NCBI RefSeq assembly: GCF_004217215.1
Contig: NZ_SHKP01000005.1
Coordinates: 563,501-627,500, forward strand
Reading direction: 5' to 3'
Length of the DNA stretch: 64,000 nucleotides
Origin: Rivibacter subsaxonicus
GTDB taxonomy: Bacteria; Pseudomonadota; Gammaproteobacteria; Burkholderiales; Burkholderiaceae_C
Below, piece after piece: positions 53,586 through 62,784 of the stretch. The first letter of the stretch is position 1. The number at the start of each line of letters is the position of its first letter. The notes beneath the pieces were generated by a model. It was not told the origin of the DNA and searched no databases. It worked only from the letters and a program-made list of their open reading frames with translations. Both the position numbers and the translations under genes were made by a program.

Positions 53586-55286
53586 ATGTTGTTGAACGTA
53601 GAGAACCTGCGCGTCCGCTTCCGCCTCGGCCGCGGCAACGAGATCAGCTGGTCCGAGGCCGTCGGCCGCGGCGAGACCGGCGTCAGCTTTGCGATCGAGG
53701 AAAACCAGACCATGGCGCTGGTCGGCGAGTCGGGCTCGGGCAAGAGCGTGACCGCCATGTCGATCCTCAACCTGCTGCCCGACAACGCCGAGCGCACCGG
53801 CGCGATCAGCTTCCTCGGCCGCAACCTGCTGACGGCGAGCGCCGACGAGCTGCGCGCGCTGCGCGGCAAGGACATCGCCTGCGTGTTTCAGGACCCGATG
53901 AGCTCGCTCAACCCGGTGTTCACGATCGGCGACCAGCTCGCCGAGCCGCTGATGCTGCACCTGGGCCTGAGCCGTCGCCAGGCGCGCGAGCGCTCGCTGG
54001 CGTTGCTCAACGAGGTCGGCCTGCCCGATCCGAGCCGCCGGCTCGACGCCTACCCGCATGAGCTCTCCGGTGGCCAGCAACAGCGCGTGATGATCGCGAT
54101 GGCGATCGCCTGCGAACCCAAGCTGCTGATCGCCGACGAGCCGACCACCGCGCTCGACGTCACGATCCAGCGCCAGATCCTCGAGCTGCTGGCCGGCCTC
54201 AAGCAGCGCCACCGGATGAGCATGCTGTTCATCAGCCACGACCTCGGCGTGGTCGGCGAGATTGCCGACCGCGTGGTCGTGATGCGCCAGGGCACCGTGC
54301 GCGAACAGGCCGACGTGGCGCGCATCTTCAGCGCGCCGCAGGACGCCTACACCCGCGCCCTGCTGGCCTGCCGCCCGAGCATCGAGCACAACCCGACGCG
54401 GTTGATGGTGATCGACGAACACATCAAGGGCGCGGCGGCGGCAGCCGCGCCGCCGCCGCGGGTCAAGGATGCGAACGCGCCGGTGGTGCTCGAGGTCAAG
54501 GGCCTGAAGAAGCATTTCTGGATGCGCTCCAGGGTCTTCGGCCGCAAGCCCTTCCACGCGGTCAAGGGCGTGGATTTCAAGCTGCGGCGCGGCCACACGC
54601 TGGGCATCGTCGGCGAGTCGGGTTCCGGCAAGACCACCACCGGCCTGGCGCTGCTGCGCTTGCACGAACCGGCCGGCGGCGGCACCGAGGGCGACGTGCA
54701 GTTCGACGGCCAGAACCTGCTGGCGCTGCCACGCAGCGCGCTGCTGCCCTATCGCAAGCGGCTGCAGGTGGTGTTCCAGAACCCCTACGCTTCGCTCAAC
54801 CCGCGCTTCACGATCGGCCAGACGCTCCTCGAGCCGATGAACATCCACGCCATCGGAGCCGGCGCGCAACAGCGCGAGGCCAAGGCGCGTGGTCTGCTCA
54901 CTAAGGTCGGCCTCGACGCCAGCGCCTGGGGCAAGTACCCGCATGAGTTCTCCGGCGGCCAGCGCCAGCGCATCGCGATCGCGCGCTGCCTGACGCTCGA
55001 CCCCGAGGTGCTGGTGCTCGACGAGGCGGTCAGCGCGCTCGACGTCTCGGTCCAGGCCCAGGTGCTCAACCTGCTCAAGGACCTTCAGGACGAACTCGGC
55101 CTGGCCTATGTCTTCATCAGCCACGACCTCGCGGTGGTCCGCTTCATCAGCGACGAGGTGCTGGTGATGAAGGACGGCGAGGTGGTCGAGCATGCCGCCA
55201 CCGAGGCGCTGATGGCCGCCCCGCGCGAGCCCTACACGCAGCGGCTGATGGGGGCCATCCCGCGCGGCTACCGCGCGGCCGCCTGA
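53586..55286 (+). CDS. Fused double ATP-binding protein (DppD-DppF/YejF-like)
   Basis: A 566-residue protein with two complete ABC ATPases in one chain. The first (residues 1-280) has GESGSGKSVTAMS, QDPMSSLNPV, LSGGQQQRVMIAMAI and ADEPTTALDVT. The second (residues about 300-566) has GESGSGKTTTGLALLRLHEPAGG, QNPYASLNPRFTIGQ, FSGGQRQRIAIARCL and DEAVSALDVSVQAQ. They are the two ATPases of one oligopeptide importer, fused as in YejF or GsiA. With the two permeases and the three receptors opposite, the transporter is complete. Confidence 0.93.
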   Translation: MLLNVENLRVRFRLGRGNEISWSEAVGRGETGVSFAIEENQTMALVGESGSGKSVTAMSILNLLPDNAERTGAISFLGRNLLTASADELRALRGKDIACVFQDPMSSLNPVFTIGDQLAEPLMLHLGLSRRQARERSLALLNEVGLPDPSRRLDAYPHELSGGQQQRVMIAMAIACEPKLLIADEPTTALDVTIQRQILELLAGLKQRHRMSMLFISHDLGVVGEIADRVVVMRQGTVREQADVARIFSAPQDAYTRALLACRPSIEHNPTRLMVIDEHIKGAAAAAAPPPRVKDANAPVVLEVKGLKKHFWMRSRVFGRKPFHAVKGVDFKLRRGHTLGIVGESGSGKTTTGLALLRLHEPAGGGTEGDVQFDGQNLLALPRSALLPYRKRLQVVFQNPYASLNPRFTIGQTLLEPMNIHAIGAGAQQREAKARGLLTKVGLDASAWGKYPHEFSGGQRQRIAIARCLTLDPEVLVLDEAVSALDVSVQAQVLNLLKDLQDELGLAYVFISHDLAVVRFISDEVLVMKDGEVVEHAATEALMAAPREPYTQRLMGAIPRGYRAAA

Positions 55287-55296
55287 TCCGGCGCGC

Positions 55297-55320
55297 GGCC
55301 ACCGCGCGGTCGCGGTGGCC
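55297..55320 (+). terminator. Hairpin after the ABC transporter operon
   Basis: GGCCACCGCG and CGCGGTGGCC form a perfect ten-base stem with a CGGT loop, ten bases after the ATPase stop. There is no T run, so it would be a pause or a 3-prime end stabiliser. Confidence 0.45.
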
Positions 55321-55378
55321 TGGAGCGGTCACCGGCTGAAACAGCGTTTGGCAAGAAGCGACCGCTTACGCCGTCGGG

Positions 55379-55397
55379 ACTGACAAAGCCTGTCAGT
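55379..55397. promoter_or_regulatory. Perfect inverted repeat ACTGACA / TGTCAGT
   Basis: Seven-base arms flank AAGCC. It lies upstream of the small ORFs, where a promoter could be, and may be an operator or a hairpin in a short RNA. Confidence 0.35.
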
Positions 55398-55445
55398 GCT
55401 GTAACCGGTGCCGGTCCGCGATGCGGCCGCGGGCGCGACAGGTCG

Positions 55446-55462
55446 TGAACAAGTTCATGAAC
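55446..55462. promoter_or_regulatory. Overlapping palindromes TGAAC-AA-GTTCA and GTTCATGAAC
   Basis: The sequence TGAACAAGTTCATGAAC contains two overlapping inverted repeats that share GTTCA; the second is a perfect ten-base palindrome. It resembles a dimer-binding site repeated with a half-site offset. No protein is known for it here. Confidence 0.35.
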
Positions 55463-55518
55463 TGCCGCGCCCGGTCGCCGGCCGTGCCGGTGGCACGCTC
55501 GATGCACATGCATTGCCC

Positions 55519-55662
55519 ATGAGCCGCGTCCAGCCTCCCGTCCGTTGCAGCCGCTTGGCCTGCCAGCCCCAGTTGGGCGGGCTGTCCTCGATGCTGCGGC
55601 CGGCGGCGCGCTGGCGCCAGCGGTTGGCCGCGCGCAGCGAAGCTCAGGGCGCTGCGAAATGA
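55519..55662 (+). CDS. Possible 47-residue basic protein
   Basis: ATG at 55519 opens MSRVQPPVRCSRLACQPQ and ends EAQGAAK; the middle is rich in Arg. Third codon positions are mostly G or C as in real genes here. The stop overlaps the start of the next small ORF (ATGA), which is the way true genes in this window are linked. No homologue is known to me, and high G+C DNA often yields such frames by chance. Confidence 0.35.
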   Translation: MSRVQPPVRCSRLACQPQLGGLSSMLRPAARWRQRLAARSEAQGAAK

Positions 55663-55823
55663 GCCCGACCCTGCCACGCATCGCGGCCGCTCGGCCGGCA
55701 CCGTCGGTGCTGCAGCCCACGCTGCGGCGCCCGGTGCTGGTTTCGGCCGCGCCGGCGCGCGGCCAGCTTTGCCTGCCCTTCGGCCCGCTGCCGACGGGGC
55801 CCCACAAGTTGCGGACTGGTTGA
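55659..55823 (+). CDS. Possible 54-residue protein
   Basis: Starts in a four-base overlap with the previous small ORF. It begins MSPTLPRIAAARPAPSV and ends RGQLCLPFGPLPTGPHKLRTG. Codon third positions suit the local style. A strong terminator follows its stop after only eight bases, which is the best support that something here is transcribed rightward. Confidence 0.35.
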   Translation: MSPTLPRIAAARPAPSVLQPTLRRPVLVSAAPARGQLCLPFGPLPTGPHKLRTG

Positions 55824-55830
55824 CGTCCAA

Positions 55831-55903
55831 GGGGGAGCGGGCGGGTCGGGGCGGTTGAGAGCGAGACCCCGGCCACCTCCGTCCCGCTCCCCTGTCTTTT
55901 TTT
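55831..55903 (+). terminator. Long-stem intrinsic terminator
   Basis: GGGGAGCGGG (55832-55841) pairs with CCCGCTCCCC (55883-55892). Inside it, GGTCGGGG and CCCCGGCC-like arms make a second stem. A run of seven T follows at 55897-55903. The size and strength are unusual for a region with no recognised gene. Confidence 0.75.
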
Positions 55904-56050
55904 GGCGTCTCTCCCCAGCGTCCGAAGCGCTTGCGTGAGTTCCTGCGCGTGACACCGCAGGCCCCGGCTTTCTACACTCGTTGCGGCCGTCAGTGCTGCG
56001 CAGCAGCACGGTGCTGCCGTGCCCCTGCAACAACCAGCCGAGGCCCCTCC

Positions 56051-57340
56051 ATGAGTGTTCTTCCGCAATGGCGACTGGCTGATCCGGCCCGCGGCAACGC
56101 GGTGGTCGCGCCGGACGAGCGCCTGCCGTGGCCGCAGACCACGGCGATGGGCCTGCAGCACGTGATCGCGATGTTCGGCGCTACCGTGCTGGCGCCGATC
56201 CTGATGGGCTTCGACCCCAACGTGGCGATCCTGATGTCGGGCATCGGCACGCTGATCTTCTTCTTCATCGTCGGTGGCCAAGTGCCGAGCTACCTCGGCT
56301 CGAGCTTCGCCTTCATCGGCGTCGTGCTCGCCGCCACCGGCTACGCTGGCTCCGGGCCCAACGCCAATCTGCCGGTCGCGCTCGGCGGCATCGTCGTCTG
56401 CGGCCTGGTGGTCGCGGCGATCGGCCTGCTGGTCAATGCGGTGGGCACGCGCTGGATCGAGTCGCTGATGCCGCCGGTCGTCACCGGCGCGGTGGTGGCG
56501 GTGATCGGCCTCAACCTGGCCCAGGTGCCGATCAAGAACATGGCGCCGACGCCCTTCGACGCCTGGATGCAGGCGGTCACCTTCGTCTGCGTCGGCCTGG
56601 TCGCGGTCGCCACGCGCGGCATGCTGCAGCGGCTGTTGATTCTGGTCGGCCTGGTGCTGGCGGCCCTGGTCTACGCGCTGCTCACCAACGGCCTCGGCCT
56701 GGGCAAGCCGATCGACCTGGCGCCGCTGGCCGCCGCGGCGTGGTTCGGCCTGCCGAGCTTCGCGACGCCGGTGTTCAAGCTCGACGCGATCCTGCTGATC
56801 GCGCCGGTGGCGGTGATCCTGGTGGCCGAGAACCTGGGCCACATCAAGGCGGTCAGCGCCATGACCGGGCGCGACCTCGACCGCTTCATGGGTCGCGCCT
56901 TCCTCGGCGACGGCGTGGCGACCATCGTCAGCGGCTCGGTCGGCGGCACCGGCGTGACCACCTATGCCGAGAACATCGGCGTGATGGCCGCGACCAGGAT
57001 CTACTCGACCGCGGCCTTCGTGGTCGCGGCGCTGTTTGCAATCGTGCTCGGCTTCAGCCCCAAGTTCGGCGTGCTGATCCAGACCATCCCGCTGGCGGTG
57101 ATGGGCGGCGTCAGCATCGTGGTCTTCGGCCTGATCGCGGTGGCCGGCGCCCGCATCTGGGTCGAGAACAAGGTCGACTTCTCCGACAACCTCAACCTCA
57201 TCGTCGCCGGCGTCACGCTGATCCTCGGCACCGGCGACTACACGCTGCGGCTCGGCGGCTTCACGCTCGGCGGCATCGGCACCGCGACCTTCGGCGCGAT
57301 CGGGCTGCATGCGCTGCTGCGCGCGGCGCGGCGTCGCTGA
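56051..57340 (+). CDS. Uracil/xanthine (NCS2) family permease
   Basis: A 429-residue transporter with about 14 helices. It begins DERLPWPQTTAMGLQHVIAMFGATVLAPILMGFDPNVAI, has PVVTGAVVAVIGLNLA, the substrate-site segment AVILVAENLGHIKAVSAMTGRDLDRFMGRAF, and GSVGGTGVTTYAENIGVMAATRIYS, a textbook UraA motif set. It imports uracil or another nucleobase with protons. The first of two GGDEF genes follows after 15 bases. Confidence 0.92.
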   Translation: MSVLPQWRLADPARGNAVVAPDERLPWPQTTAMGLQHVIAMFGATVLAPILMGFDPNVAILMSGIGTLIFFFIVGGQVPSYLGSSFAFIGVVLAATGYAGSGPNANLPVALGGIVVCGLVVAAIGLLVNAVGTRWIESLMPPVVTGAVVAVIGLNLAQVPIKNMAPTPFDAWMQAVTFVCVGLVAVATRGMLQRLLILVGLVLAALVYALLTNGLGLGKPIDLAPLAAAAWFGLPSFATPVFKLDAILLIAPVAVILVAENLGHIKAVSAMTGRDLDRFMGRAFLGDGVATIVSGSVGGTGVTTYAENIGVMAATRIYSTAAFVVAALFAIVLGFSPKFGVLIQTIPLAVMGGVSIVVFGLIAVAGARIWVENKVDFSDNLNLIVAGVTLILGTGDYTLRLGGFTLGGIGTATFGAIGLHALLRAARRR

Positions 57341-57355
57341 GGCGGACGGACGGCG

Positions 57356-59494
57356 ATGACGCGAAGGATCCCGCAGTCGGTCCGGGCCCTGCTGGTGGCG
57401 TGCGCGCTGCTTGGCGGCGCTGCGGCCGCGGCGGCTACCGCGCCCGCGCCCGCCACGGCCGCTGCTTCGGCCACCGCGCATGCGCGCGGGCTCGCAACGC
57501 AGGAGCGCATCCTCGCCTTCGAACAGGCCGGCCGGGCCCGACCCAAGGAGGTTGCCGGCCAGCTGCGCCAGCTGCTGGCGACGATGCTGGCCGACGATCC
57601 GCGGCGCTCCGAGGCACTGCAGGTGCTGGGGCTGATGTTTGCCCTCGGTGGCGATGCCACCGCCGCGCGTGGCGTGGCCGACGAGCTGGCGCGACTGGGC
57701 AGCGACGATCCGACCGGCCTCGCGCTGCCGGCCGCCGACCTGGTGCGTGGCGGCGCCACTGCGGCCGCGGGCGAGCCGCTGCGCCAGGCCGACCGGCTCA
57801 TCGCCAGCGCGCTCGACCGCCTGCCGGCCGACGTGCCGGGCCGGGTGCGGCTGCGCTTCCTCGCCAAGCACGCCGACATCAAGGGCGACATGGGCGAGTT
57901 CGACGCCGCGCTGCAGCTGCACCAGGAAGCGCTGCGGCTGGCCGACGCCGAAGGCGCCGACTGGCAGCGGGTCGACCAGCGCGCCGCGCTGGCCTACCTG
58001 TGCTTCCGCATCGGCCAGCGCGATCGCGGCCGCCAGCTCATCGACGAGGCTCGTGCGATGGGCGAGTTGATCGGCGACCATCTGAGCCTGTCGACGGTTC
58101 ACAACATCGACGGCATGCTGCTGCAGGGGGTCGGCGATCCGGTGCTGGAGCTGCGCGCGATGGAGCGCGCGCTCGAGCAGGCGCGCCTGGCGCAGGCGCC
58201 GCGGGCCGAGCTGGTGATGCTCGGCAACATGGCCGACTACCACCTGCAGCGCGGCCACTACGAGCTGGCGCTGCGCACCGCGCGCAGCGTGCTGCCGATG
58301 GCGCGCGCCGCGCGCAGCACCGACGCCGAGGTCGCGGCGCTGGCCAACATGGGCCTCGCGCTGATCTCGCTGCACCGCAAGGGCGAAGGCATGCGCTACG
58401 TGCGCGAATCGCTCGCGATCGACGAGCGGCGCGGCGCCGTCAGCAGCATGAAGGACATGCACGGGGAACTCGGCCGCTACCTCGAGCAGGCTGGCGAGCT
58501 GCGCGATGCCTACGCCGCCTACCAGCGCTACCGGGCCCTCGCCGACGAGGTGCTGCGACGCGACCAGCAGCAGGTCGTGCTCGAGCTGCAGGAGCGCTTC
58601 GACGACGAGAACCGCACCCGCGCGCTGGCGCTGCTGCGCAGCGACAACGCGCTCAATGCCGAGCAGCTGCGTACCCGCCAGCTGCAGCAGCGGCTGTGGG
58701 CGGCGGCGGCGCTGGCCGCGGCCGCATCGATGCTGCTCGCGCTGTGGGCGGTACGTCGCCTGCGCCGTGCCAACCAGAAGCTCGAGCAGGGCAACCGCCT
58801 GCTGCAGCAGCAGAGCGAACGCGATGCGCTGACCGGCCTGGCCAACCGCCACCAGGTGCGCCAGCGGCTGGAGAGCGAGTCCGACGCGCAGGGCCTGCAG
58901 GCCAGCCTGTTCATGATCGACCTCGACCACTTCAAGGTCGTCAACGACCGCCTCGGTCACGCCAGCGGCGACAAGGTGCTCGAAGCCATCGCGCGCCGGC
59001 TCGAACCGGTGGTGCGCGAGCGCGACCTGGTGGCGCGCTGGGGCGGCGAGGAGTTCGTCGTCATCGCCTGGGGCCTGCCGGCCGAGGCCGGACGCGCGCT
59101 GGCGCGGCGGCTGCTGGCTGCGATCTGCGCCGAGGACATCGTCGTCGATGGTCGCGCGCTGCGCGTGACGGCGTCCATCGGGCATGCCAGCTTCCCGCTC
59201 GCGCCGGCGGCCGAGCCGACGCCGTGGCCGGTGGCGATCGAGCTGGTCGATGCCGCGCTCTACCTGGCCAAGGCACGCGGGCGCAACGTGGCGGTCGGCA
59301 TCGAGGCACTCGCCGATCCGGCGCGCGACGCCGGCCCGCAGGCGTTGCTGGCGCTGGCGCAGGAACTCGAGGCCGCGTGGCGTGAAGCTCGCATCAGCCT
59401 CGCCTTCGATGCCGGCCCCGAGGCCGGACGCGATGCGGCGCCGGCGCCCTCCGCCATCGAGTCGCGCCTGTCGGCGCTGGAGTCGCGCGAATGA
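57356..59494 (+). CDS. Diguanylate cyclase with TPR-like periplasmic sensor (copy 1)
   Basis: A 712-residue protein: signal peptide (Ala-rich, about 30 residues), a helical region of about 500 residues with TPR-type repeats, a transmembrane helix near residue 450, and a GGDEF domain. The active site reads RWGGEEF (residues 561-567), a functional variant, and RERD five residues earlier is the RxxD inhibitory site. It should make c-di-GMP from GTP with product inhibition. Its stop overlaps the start of a paralogue by four bases. Confidence 0.9.
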   Translation: MTRRIPQSVRALLVACALLGGAAAAAATAPAPATAAASATAHARGLATQERILAFEQAGRARPKEVAGQLRQLLATMLADDPRRSEALQVLGLMFALGGDATAARGVADELARLGSDDPTGLALPAADLVRGGATAAAGEPLRQADRLIASALDRLPADVPGRVRLRFLAKHADIKGDMGEFDAALQLHQEALRLADAEGADWQRVDQRAALAYLCFRIGQRDRGRQLIDEARAMGELIGDHLSLSTVHNIDGMLLQGVGDPVLELRAMERALEQARLAQAPRAELVMLGNMADYHLQRGHYELALRTARSVLPMARAARSTDAEVAALANMGLALISLHRKGEGMRYVRESLAIDERRGAVSSMKDMHGELGRYLEQAGELRDAYAAYQRYRALADEVLRRDQQQVVLELQERFDDENRTRALALLRSDNALNAEQLRTRQLQQRLWAAAALAAAASMLLALWAVRRLRRANQKLEQGNRLLQQQSERDALTGLANRHQVRQRLESESDAQGLQASLFMIDLDHFKVVNDRLGHASGDKVLEAIARRLEPVVRERDLVARWGGEEFVVIAWGLPAEAGRALARRLLAAICAEDIVVDGRALRVTASIGHASFPLAPAAEPTPWPVAIELVDAALYLAKARGRNVAVGIEALADPARDAGPQALLALAQELEAAWREARISLAFDAGPEAGRDAAPAPSAIESRLSALESRE

Positions 59495-61596
59495 TCGGTG
59501 CGTGGCGCTCGGGCCTTGGCTGGCGCCTGGCGGCGCTGTGCCTGGTCGCGCTCGGCGCCTGGCTGCCCGCCCACGCCGCCGGGCCCGACTGGCAGCAGCG
59601 CCTGGACCACTGGGTGCGCGCCGGCTTCGACCACCCCGACGATGCCCTGGCGGCGCTCCAGCGCGACGAGCTCTGGCTCGACACGCCCGAGTGGGCGCGC
59701 CTGGCCGCGCAGGGCAGCGTGCTTGCGCGCGACGGCCAGGGCGACCGCGACGCGCGCGCACTGGCCATCGCCGAGCGTCTGCGCGGTGCCGCCGAGCGCG
59801 GCGACCAGCGCCTGATCATGGCCGGCGCCAAGCTGGTCGACGCGATCCGTTTCGAGCGCCAGGGCCGCTTCGAGATGGCCGCGCCGCACGCGCTGGCGGC
59901 GCTCGAGGAGTTCACCGCGGCCTGCGTGCGCGACGATGGCCAACCGACCCCCGAGGGTTGCGACCACCGTATCGCGTGGCGGGCGCGCCAGATCCTGTCG
60001 CTGAACGCCTTGCGGCTGGGCGTGCGGGTCGATGCGCAGGCGCAGCTGGAGGCCGCGATGCGCGTGGCGCGACAGGCCGGCGACACCTATCGCGAGGCGC
60101 TGTCGCTGGCGCTGCTGGCCGGCCTGCAGGCCCAGGGCGGCGAGCTCGAGCGCGCCGTGGTCAATCTGGAGCAGGCGCGCCAGCTGGCGCGCGGCCTGCC
60201 GGGTGCCGATGACCTGCTGGTGCGCCTGAAGATCAGCGAGGCGCGACTGGCGAGCGCGCGCGGCAAGTCGCGCGAGAGCATCGAGCACCTGCTGCAGGCG
60301 CGCACCCGCGCCGAGAACGCCGGCCTCGAGCGCACCCAGGCGATGGTGCAGGCCAACCTCAGCGACGAATGGATCCGTGCCGGCCGCCCCGAGGAGGCGC
60401 TGGTGGCGGCCGAGTTCGCGCTGCCGGTGGCGCTGGCCCACCAGGAGTCGCGCAGCGAGCGCGTGGTCCGCCACAACATCGTGCTGGCGCGGCTGGCGCT
60501 CGGCCAACTGGAGCCGGCGCGGCGCGAACTGGAGAACGTGCTCGCGCTGTGGCACGCCAGCGGCGCCCCGGGCGACGAGGCGATCGCCCTGCGCGAGTTC
60601 GCCGACGCCCTGGCCGCGGCCGGCGACGCCAAGACGGCGCTCGCGCTCTACCACCGCGAACGCGAACTCAGCGCCGAGATCGCTCGCCTCAATCGCGACA
60701 GCGTGCTGCGCGAACTGCGCACGAGCAACGACCAGGCTGCCAAGCAGCGCGAGATCGAGCTGCTGCGCAAGGAGGCCGAGGTGCAGGAAGCCCAGCTCGC
60801 CAACCGCGGCCTGCTGCAATCGCTGTGGGCGCTGGCCGCCTTCGGCATGCTGCTGGCGTTGCTGGGGCTGGGGCTGCTGGTGGGCCGCGTGCGGCGCGCG
60901 CGCGCGCGGCTGGTGCGGCGCCGGGCGCGCCTGCGTACGCAGAGCGAGCGCGACGCGCTCACCGGTCTCGCCAACCGCCACTACGCGCTGGGGCAGGTGC
61001 GCGTTCGTGGCCTGATGCAGCAGTACGCGGGCGCGCTGCTGGTGCTCGACATCGACCACTTCAAGCGCATCAATGACGATCATGGCCACGCCGTCGGCGA
61101 CGCCGTGCTGGTCGAGGTGGCGGCGCGACTGGCCGACGTGCTGCGCGACGAAGACCTCGCGGTGCGCTGGGGCGGCGAGGAGTTCCTGGTGATCGCGCCG
61201 ACCCTGCCGGCCGCGCGCACCGCCTTGCTGGCCGAACGCATTCGCCGCTCGGTGGGGCGCACGGCCGTGCGCTTCGGCGCCGGCGCGATCGAGGTCACCG
61301 TCTCGGTCGGCCATGCCCATTTCCCGCTGCGCCGGCGCAGCAGCGGCGTGCAGGACGCGCCACCACTGGGCTGGGAGCGCGCGTTGAACCTGGTCGACCT
61401 GCTGCTCTACGCGGCCAAGGCGCGCGGGCGCAACAGCACGGTCGGCATCGAGAGCATCGAGGCCACCGACGAAGCGGCGCTGGTGGCGATCGAGCGCGAA
61501 TTTGGCGCCGCCTGTCTCGACGGCCGGGTCCAGCTGTCGGCGACCGGTCCGGCCGCGCGCGGCATCGGGGCGGTGCCGACGCCGGCGATGGCCTGA
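59491..61596 (+). CDS. Diguanylate cyclase with TPR-like periplasmic sensor (copy 2)
   Basis: A 701-residue paralogue of the preceding protein with the same layout: signal peptide, helical repeats, membrane helix near residue 455 and GGDEF domain with RWGGEEF (GGEEF at 561-565), preceded by RDED as the I-site. The N-terminal repeat region has diverged far more than the catalytic half, so the two probably sense different things. The gene is linked to copy 1 by an ATGA overlap. Confidence 0.9.
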   Translation: MIGAWRSGLGWRLAALCLVALGAWLPAHAAGPDWQQRLDHWVRAGFDHPDDALAALQRDELWLDTPEWARLAAQGSVLARDGQGDRDARALAIAERLRGAAERGDQRLIMAGAKLVDAIRFERQGRFEMAAPHALAALEEFTAACVRDDGQPTPEGCDHRIAWRARQILSLNALRLGVRVDAQAQLEAAMRVARQAGDTYREALSLALLAGLQAQGGELERAVVNLEQARQLARGLPGADDLLVRLKISEARLASARGKSRESIEHLLQARTRAENAGLERTQAMVQANLSDEWIRAGRPEEALVAAEFALPVALAHQESRSERVVRHNIVLARLALGQLEPARRELENVLALWHASGAPGDEAIALREFADALAAAGDAKTALALYHRERELSAEIARLNRDSVLRELRTSNDQAAKQREIELLRKEAEVQEAQLANRGLLQSLWALAAFGMLLALLGLGLLVGRVRRARARLVRRRARLRTQSERDALTGLANRHYALGQVRVRGLMQQYAGALLVLDIDHFKRINDDHGHAVGDAVLVEVAARLADVLRDEDLAVRWGGEEFLVIAPTLPAARTALLAERIRRSVGRTAVRFGAGAIEVTVSVGHAHFPLRRRSSGVQDAPPLGWERALNLVDLLLYAAKARGRNSTVGIESIEATDEAALVAIEREFGAACLDGRVQLSATGPAARGIGAVPTPAMA

Positions 61597-61626
61597 GAGG
61601 GCCGGGCTCGGCGCCCGCCGAGCCGT

Positions 61627-61660
61627 CCCCAAGGTCGCGAGCGCCCCTCGGGGGCAGCGA
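61627..61660. repeat. Second copy of the C/G-rich intergenic element
   Basis: CCCCAAGGTCGCGAGCGCCCC-TCG-GGGGCAGCGAAC, read on the other strand, repeats the order seen at 21147-21188: TCGCT, CCCC, GGGG, a CGC stem and CTTGGGG. It lies in the gap between two convergent genes. Confidence 0.55.
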
Positions 61661-61682
61661 ACCTCGTGAACGCTGGGCCGTA

Positions 61683-62654
61683 TCAGGCCGGTCGCATCAG
61701 GCCCAGGCGCTCGATCAGCACCTTCTCGCGCGCCATCGTCTCGCGCGCGAAGCGGGTGTAGCCGGCCGGGTCCATCGGCATCAGCTGCTGGTCGTAGCGG
61801 GCCAGCGCCTCGACGTGGTTGGGCTGCTCCATCGCCTTCTTCACCACGCCGTAGATGCGCTGTACCAGCTTCGGATCCATGCCCTTCGGCCCGCCCAGTC
61901 CGTAGGGCGAGGCCTGCACGATCGGCAGCCCGAGCTCCTTGAGCGTGGGCGCGTCGGGAAACTTCGCCAGTCGCTGCTCGCCCCAGGTGTTGAGCAGGCG
62001 CAGCTTGCCGGAGTTCACGTGCGGCGCAAAGCCGGTCGAGTCGGCCGCCGCCATCAACTGACCACCGAGGATCGCCTGCATCAGGTCGGCGCTGCCCTTG
62101 TAGGGAATGTGGTTCAGCTCGAGGTTCAGGCGCTGCGCGATGTCTTCCATCGTCAGGTGCGGGCTGGTCAGCACGCCGGTCGAGCCGTAGCTGAGCTTGC
62201 CCGGGTTGGCGCGCGCCCAGCCGACGAAGTGGGTCCAGGTCTTCAGCGGCGAGTCGGCCGGCACCACCACGCCGAAGGCGTAGCCGGTGATGCCGATGAG
62301 GTAGCTGATATCGGTGGCCGGATCCCAGGCGATCTTCTGCGTGAACGGCAGGCGGAACACGCCGAGCGGGATCTGCGCCAGCGTGTGGCCGTCGGGCGGT
62401 GCGAGTTGCAACTGCTGGGCCGGCAGCGTGCCGCCGGCGCCGGGGCGGTTGTCGACCAGGACTTGCTGGCCGGTCGCCTTGGCGATGTTCTCGGCCAGGA
62501 CGCGCATCGTCAGGTCGGTCGGTCCGCCGGCCGGGAACGCGATCATCAGCTTGACCGGCTGCTTCGGCCACTGGGCCTGGGCGTGCAGCGCGGGCGTGGC
62601 GAGCGCAACGGGCGAAGCGCCGGCCAGCTTGATCAGCGTGCGACGTCGAAGCAT
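61683..62654 (-). CDS. Bug-type (TctC) periplasmic solute receptor
   Basis: A 323-residue extracytoplasmic receptor with a Tat- or Sec-type signal ending LHAQA. It has the Bug landmarks VKLMIAFPAGGPTDLTMRVLAENI, VDNRPGAGGTLPAQQL and PYGLGGPKGMDPKLV. Family members bind di- or tricarboxylates and many other anions and were massively expanded in Bordetella and Burkholderiales. No TctA or TctB membrane gene is present, which is usual for orphan Bug genes. Confidence 0.9.
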   Translation of the reverse strand: MLRRRTLIKLAGASPVALATPALHAQAQWPKQPVKLMIAFPAGGPTDLTMRVLAENIAKATGQQVLVDNRPGAGGTLPAQQLQLAPPDGHTLAQIPLGVFRLPFTQKIAWDPATDISYLIGITGYAFGVVVPADSPLKTWTHFVGWARANPGKLSYGSTGVLTSPHLTMEDIAQRLNLELNHIPYKGSADLMQAILGGQLMAAADSTGFAPHVNSGKLRLLNTWGEQRLAKFPDAPTLKELGLPIVQASPYGLGGPKGMDPKLVQRIYGVVKKAMEQPNHVEALARYDQQLMPMDPAGYTRFARETMAREKVLIERLGLMRPA

Positions 62655-62784
62655 GGATGTCTCCTCGTGAGTGGTGCGGCAGCATCCACCGCGTGCCGGC
62701 GCGCCGCATCGGGGATTGGCCTGAGCCGGCGCCGGGCGTCACCCCGCACACTGCGGGCATCACCGCCGCCGAGGAGAGTCGCTC

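Larger units (their letters stand above)
55287..56050. other. 764-base region without a recognised gene
   Basis: The stretch between the ATPase and the nucleobase permease holds a perfect ten-base hairpin (55297-55320), a perfect inverted repeat (55379-55397), palindromes at 55446-55462, two tiny coupled ORFs (55519-55823) and a strong terminator (55831-55903). The last part (55904-56050) shows no clear structure. A non-coding RNA is possible but no known family was recognised. Confidence 0.6.

Noticed and set aside
55268-59761. 1497-codon minus-strand open frame across the permease and cyclase genes.
   Set aside because: It mirrors well-supported plus-strand genes and its sequence is Arg/Ala/Gln-rich filler without motifs.
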